A stretch of DNA of 64,000 bases from Sulfurimonas sp. (GTDB lineage: Bacteria; Campylobacterota; Campylobacteria; Campylobacterales; Sulfurimonadaceae): the NCBI GenBank assembly GCA_028687935.1, contig JAQTZE010000002.1, positions 212,691-276,690 on the forward strand, written 5' to 3'. Position numbers and translations under genes: made by a program. Shown one piece after another: positions 60,950 to 64,000 of this stretch. A model generated the notes under the pieces. The model saw only the letters and a list, made by a program, of their open reading frames with translations, was not told the DNA's origin and did no database searches. Position 1 is the stretch's first letter. Each line of letters opens with the position of its first letter.

Positions 60950-61690
60950 ATGAAGAGACAACTCAACGCTTTTATCATTGCATCTCTCCTTTACATGAGT
61001 GCTTTAGGTTTTATCATCTATCAGTTCAATGATACGAGTTCTTGTGCTGCAAAACATAAAGATGAACATATTAGTCGTGTGTGTATCTCCATGGTACAGC
61101 AAGAGATACCAGCACCGCCTCTTAAAGAAGACGCTATAAAAGAGAAAAAAGTAGAAGAAAAAGTAGTCAAAAAAGAGCTTGTAAAAGTGCACAAAAAGCT
61201 CAAAGAAGAGATTATCCATACCAAAGAGCCACTAGCAAGAGCCGTTGCAGAGTCAAAAGAGGTGGTAAAAGAGGAGATTGTTGAGCCTATCAAAACGCAA
61301 GAGCTTGTCGTAGAAGAAACAACAAAAGAAGTAAGCAATACAAACGCAGATGTCAAAAAGTCCCAAAACGCAGCTGTTGCAAAAGCGGTAGATAAAGATG
61401 TGTTGAAATCCAAACAAGATCTGTTTCTTGCCCATTTAGTGGAAAAAATCAATGCAAATAAAACCTATCCAAATAATGCAAGAAGAAGAGGCGTTGAAGG
61501 AAACGTAGAGGTAAAATTCAATCTCTACTCTGATGGCAGTGTTAATTATATAAAATTGATCTCTGGACAAAGCATTTTTGAAAAAGCTACATTTGAAGCA
61601 ATCTCAAAAAGCTTTCCTGTCTCAGTAGATAGCACTTTATTTGATTTTCCAAAAGAGCTGAAAATCACTATCGCTTATGTTTTGAAGTAG
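60950..61690 (+). CDS. tonB: TonB energy-transducing protein
   Basis: 246 residues: an N-terminal anchor (about 5-25), a Glu/Lys/Pro-rich and highly charged spacer (about 50-150) spanning the periplasm, and a C-terminal TonB domain (about 160-246) with YPNNARRRGVEGNVEVKFNLYSDGSVNYIKLISGQ. It carries energy from ExbBD to the outer-membrane receptor. It is separated from exbD by 11 bases, which hold an AAACGCA repeat next to the start. Confidence 0.9.
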   Translation: MKRQLNAFIIASLLYMSALGFIIYQFNDTSSCAAKHKDEHISRVCISMVQQEIPAPPLKEDAIKEKKVEEKVVKKELVKVHKKLKEEIIHTKEPLARAVAESKEVVKEEIVEPIKTQELVVEETTKEVSNTNADVKKSQNAAVAKAVDKDVLKSKQDLFLAHLVEKINANKTYPNNARRRGVEGNVEVKFNLYSDGSVNYIKLISGQSIFEKATFEAISKSFPVSVDSTLFDFPKELKITIAYVLK

Positions 61691-61691
61691 A

Positions 61692-62018
61692 CTAAAGCGT
61701 CTCAATATCGACGAGTTCAACTCTCGAACAATCTTTTTTGAACAACTTTTTAGTTGTAGCATCATCTTCTGCTAAGACCAAAATATCGGCATAATCATTT
61801 TTGCTAACTTCGATGGTCTGCAGCTCTTTTTCTGTGGCTATCTCTATAGCTGTAGTACTTTTATTTGCCCGTACATCAATGTTTCTCAGACCTTTGGCAA
61901 ACTCACTTTTTATAAGCTTGAGTATTTTTTCATTTTGCAACAACTCTTCTATCGTGATAGAACTATTTACGTCCCCCTCACATAATATTTTATATGATAC
62001 TAACATTCCACCATCCAT
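61692..62018 (-). CDS. Small soluble protein of unknown function
   Basis: 108 residues, no family recognised. It begins MDGGMLVSYKILCEGDVN, is mixed alpha/beta and acidic, and carries a motif-like DILVLAEDDATTKKLFKKD. GGAG lies about 7 bases before the ATG. It ends 1 base from the convergent tonB stop and is followed upstream by an AAACGCA repeat. It lies between the uptake cluster and the mer-like operon and may be unrelated to both. Confidence 0.6.
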   Translation of the reverse strand: MDGGMLVSYKILCEGDVNSSITIEELLQNEKILKLIKSEFAKGLRNIDVRANKSTTAIEIATEKELQTIEVSKNDYADILVLAEDDATTKKLFKKDCSRVELVDIETL

Positions 62019-62157
62019 TTCATACTCCTCTTAGTTGCGTTTATTATAGTTGAAGATACGAAAAAGTAGAAAAAATATGACAAAGAGCAATATTTTTCAA
62101 TGGCAAGTAGAACTATTTGTGCTATATTTAGAGTTATAAAAAATAAAGGCTTAGATT

Positions 62158-63243
62158 GTGAAACGAAGAACTTTTATAAAAACTACGGCGGCACTTGGTG
62201 TCGTCTCTCTTTCTTCCTCCCTTTTTGCGGCAAAAGAGCCATTAAACAGATCAGCGCAAGCATATGAGATTCATTTTCGTTTCGATCTCTCTGCTCATGT
62301 AGACAAAGAGTGCGCATTGTGGGTTCCGATTCCTTCAGATATTGCAGGATTTCAGAGTGTTCTTTCTTTCGTAACGACTAGCGATGCGCTCACATCCCTA
62401 GATACAAGTGAGAACCACTACAAAGCCCGAACGCTCTATGCAAAGTGGGATAAGAATGCTCCTTCCAAAACGCTTGAGATTACGATGAGAGTACTCTTGC
62501 GTGATAGAGAGTGTGATTTTAAGCCCAAACGCATAGCACCAGAACTACTTCAAGATGCAGAGCGATTTTTGGCCGCTTCGGCACATATTCCTATCGATGG
62601 CACAGTTGCGCTGACTGCAAAAAAGATTGTGGGAGATGAAAAAAATCCTCTTAAAAAAGCAAAAAAAATATACGACTGGATCGTTGCAAATAGCTACCGT
62701 GATGAAGATGTCAAAGGGTGTGGTATCGGTGATCCAAACTCTATGCTCGCTATGCTCGAAGAAGAATCAAGAATGCGTGGCAAATGCTTAGATATGTCTG
62801 CACTTGGCGTTGCATTGATGCGTGCATCAGGTATTCCTGCGCGTGAAGTATTTGGGATTCGAGTCGGTGCATCACGTTTATCGGCTGCGTTTAGCGCGGC
62901 AGAGGATATTACCAAAGCGCAGCACTGTAAGATGGAATTTTTTATCGATAAATTAGGCTGGATTCCTTGTGATCCTGCAGATATCACCAAGATGGTTCTC
63001 AAGGAAAAATTAGATAAAAACGCAGCTCGCGTGAGTATAATGGCTGAGAAGTTTTTTGGTTACTGGGAAAATAGCTGGATGGCGCTCAATCACGCACGTG
63101 ACAATCTCCTCTATCCTGCCAATACCCAAGGCGTTCTTGATCAGTTTGGGTATCCTTATGGTGAAGTAGAGGGTGAGTATCTCGATCCTTTTGCACCTGC
63201 ATCATATCGCTATAGCTTGAGCTCGAAGAAAATCACATCATGA
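62158..63243 (+). CDS. Exported transglutaminase-like domain protein
   Basis: 361 residues with a Tat-like signal peptide (KRRTFIKTTAALGVVSLSSSLFA), a beta-rich N-terminal domain, and a transglutaminase/protease-like core (about 150-290) with the catalytic Cys in RMRGKCLDMSALGVALMRASGIPAREVFG, the His region QHCKMEFFIDKLGWIPCDPAD and the Asp after it. GTG start with AAAGG eight bases upstream. It overlaps the MerT-like gene by 4 bases, so this periplasmic enzyme belongs to a metal-handling operon; its substrate is unknown. Confidence 0.8.
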   Translation: MKRRTFIKTTAALGVVSLSSSLFAAKEPLNRSAQAYEIHFRFDLSAHVDKECALWVPIPSDIAGFQSVLSFVTTSDALTSLDTSENHYKARTLYAKWDKNAPSKTLEITMRVLLRDRECDFKPKRIAPELLQDAERFLAASAHIPIDGTVALTAKKIVGDEKNPLKKAKKIYDWIVANSYRDEDVKGCGIGDPNSMLAMLEEESRMRGKCLDMSALGVALMRASGIPAREVFGIRVGASRLSAAFSAAEDITKAQHCKMEFFIDKLGWIPCDPADITKMVLKEKLDKNAARVSIMAEKFFGYWENSWMALNHARDNLLYPANTQGVLDQFGYPYGEVEGEYLDPFAPASYRYSLSSKKITS

Positions 63244-63590
63244 CGCAAAAGCCTAAAAGTGCTCTTTTGGTTCTGCTAGGAGGCTTTATTGCCGCACTTC
63301 TTTCTGCTTCTTGCTGTTTAGTTCCTACACTTTTTTTACTCTTTGGAGTCTCTTTTGCCGGTGTGCTCAATGTAGCAGCCCTAGAAGAGTATCGATGGCT
63401 TTTTACATTTCTGGCGGTTGTTATGCTGGGCATCGGCTTGTACTCCATGGTATTTAAAAAGCAGATCGAGTGTGAGTGTAAAAAAAGCCTCACTTCCAGA
63501 GTTCTCAGCGCTGCGTTTTGGGTACTTTTTTGTGTGAGTATCGCTGTAGTTCTTTATCCTTGGTATGAGGCATTGATATGGGCAGAATAG
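63240..63590 (+). CDS. MerT-like mercuric/heavy-metal transport membrane protein
   Basis: 116 residues with three helices. The vicinal cysteine pair in the first helix (SASCCLVPTLFLLFGVSFAG, C25-C26) and a second pair on the following loop (KKQIECECKK, C78 and C80) are the MerT metal-relay sites. It moves Hg(II) or another soft metal from a periplasmic carrier to the cytoplasm. No merA or merR is visible, so the metal may not be mercury. It overlaps the MerP-like gene by 13 bases. Confidence 0.85.
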   Translation: MTQKPKSALLVLLGGFIAALLSASCCLVPTLFLLFGVSFAGVLNVAALEEYRWLFTFLAVVMLGIGLYSMVFKKQIECECKKSLTSRVLSAAFWVLFCVSIAVVLYPWYEALIWAE

Positions 63591-63835
63591 TCGTACTCTT
63601 TTTATTGCTGAGTGTTGTTTTATTTGCGAAAGAGTGGAATCTTCATATTAGCGGGATGCACTGTATCGCTTGTACTTTAGCTGTCAAAAAATCTCTTCTG
63701 AGTATAGATGGTGTCACAGAAGCCAAAGTCAATTTTAAAAACCAAATAGCCTTAGTCAAAGCAAAAGATTCAGTGACACTTAGAGAGATGCAAGAGGCTA
63801 TCGAAGCTACGGGATACCAAGCAGAAGCACTCTAA
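63578..63835 (+). CDS. MerP-like periplasmic heavy-metal-associated protein
   Basis: 85 residues: a short signal peptide (about 1-17) and one HMA fold with the metal-binding GMHCIAC (C29, C32) and IDGVTEAKVNFKNQIALVKAKD. It probably hands a soft metal ion to the MerT-like channel. It is the last gene of the transglutaminase-MerT-MerP operon. Confidence 0.87.
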   Translation: MGRIVVLFLLLSVVLFAKEWNLHISGMHCIACTLAVKKSLLSIDGVTEAKVNFKNQIALVKAKDSVTLREMQEAIEATGYQAEAL

Positions 63836-63850
63836 GAGGAAATATTTCGT

Positions 63851-63875
63851 AGCTGCAAGGCGAAAGCTTTTTTTT
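63851..63875 (+). terminator. Weak terminator after the MerP-like gene
   Basis: A short AGCT/AGCT stem around GCAAGGCGAA is followed by a run of eight T. It lies 16 bases after the stop. Confidence 0.4.
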
Positions 63876-63877
63876 AA

Positions 63878-64000
63878 GGGCACCTCTAAAAATTAGTCAA
63901 TTTTTATAAAATTTATTAATATTCTTAAAATCACTGATGATGTATACTTTGTAATAAAGCGATAGAAACCTTTATATAAGGGCTTTTGTAGGATTTTTAG
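63878..64000. mobile_element. Possible left end of an insertion sequence
   Basis: GGGCACCTCTAAAAATT immediately after TTAA looks like an IS5-type terminal repeat next to a YTAR-style target site, followed by AT-rich non-coding DNA to the window edge. The remainder and any transposase lie outside, so this is only a suggestion. Confidence 0.25.

Larger units (their letters stand above)
811..63516. repeat. Dispersed AAACGCA(G/A) repeat, about 160 copies on both strands
   Basis: A hand count of AAACGCA and its complement TGCGTTT gives about 160 copies, roughly 85 followed by G and 60 by A, in both orientations. They lie in all three coding frames (Asn-Ala, Lys-Arg, Thr-Gln; Ala-Phe, Cys-Val, Arg-Phe) and between genes. 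Base composition alone predicts about 8. Copies are sparse in 1-2850 and in dnaE. Counts were made by eye and may be off by several. Confidence 0.85.

Noticed and set aside
811..63516. Codon preference for Asn-Ala or Ala-Phe as the cause of the AAACGCA excess
   Set aside because: Copies occur in all three coding frames on both strands and also in intergenic DNA and terminators, so amino-acid or codon bias alone cannot account for them.
63240..63835. Complete mercury resistance operon
   Set aside because: MerT- and MerP-like genes are present but merA, merR and merB are not in the window.

Overview
The window looks like chromosomal DNA of a free-living, flagellated member of the Campylobacterota (former Epsilonproteobacteria), most like Sulfurimonas or its relatives. 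GC is roughly 38-40 % (estimated by eye). The lineage calls are: a flgS-type flagellar kinase, a fused CcsBA (ResB/CcsA) haem-attachment protein, the DUF4492-cydA pair, histidine kinases with the HQWRQPLN H-box usual in this phylum, and a pyrD / M16 protease / dapA / SDR / pgsA neighbourhood. Genes are tightly packed, with many 4-nt stop/start overlaps and GTG starts. No gene-free stretch exceeds about 210 bases. I saw no rRNA, tRNA, CRISPR array or complete insertion sequence.

Layout. 1-3827 (minus): cytochrome bd subunit I (cut by the window edge) with its small DUF4492 partner, then yggS, rseP and pgsA. 3947-6506 (plus): an ACP-acyltransferase fusion, a glycerophosphodiester phosphodiesterase and a methyltransferase. 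6630-13588 (mostly minus): fabL-like enoyl reductase, dapA, a PIN/NYN-like orphan (plus), a yeast-type cytosine deaminase, a SHOCT protein, an RNase H-like protein, an M16 protease and pyrD. 13670-24022: a DJ-1 protein, dnaE, M18 aminopeptidase, flgS, then a kinase/diguanylate-cyclase pair. 24141-34910 (plus): haem-containing fatty acid cis/trans isomerase, ccsBA, DUF2461, ferrochelatase 1, a HAD phosphatase, a coiled-coil membrane protein and a GGDEF/EAL protein. 34891-42210: membrane protein plus AraC regulator, a biotin carboxylase subunit, ybgA-phr, a soluble CZB chemoreceptor and a GGDEF protein. 42410-51320: a six-domain hemerythrin-GAF-PAS-GGDEF-EAL-CZB protein, ferrochelatase 2 with a FAD oxidoreductase and a LytS/LytTR pair, an esterase and a 5'-nucleotidase.

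The strongest candidate for an undescribed system is 51508-61690. It encodes a TonB-dependent receptor, a DsbD-like membrane protein, a polyferredoxin fused to NosL and a periplasmic His-rich domain, a second NapH-like polyferredoxin, a 2-hydroxyacyl-CoA-dehydratase/double-cubane-type protein, its BadF/HgdC-type ATPase activator, and a dedicated ExbB-ExbD-TonB set. Together these suggest energised uptake of a metal or metallophore coupled to membrane electron transfer and an ATP-driven low-potential reductase; the substrate is unknown. A transglutaminase-MerT-MerP operon follows at 62158-63835.

The second main observation is at the DNA level. The heptamer AAACGCA, usually followed by G or A, occurs about 160 times on both strands (hand count) where about 8 are expected by base composition. 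It appears in all reading frames and between genes, and in places as inverted pairs that form terminator-like hairpins, including a perfect 22-bp palindrome at 40199-40220. This is the behaviour of a DNA-uptake-type sequence.
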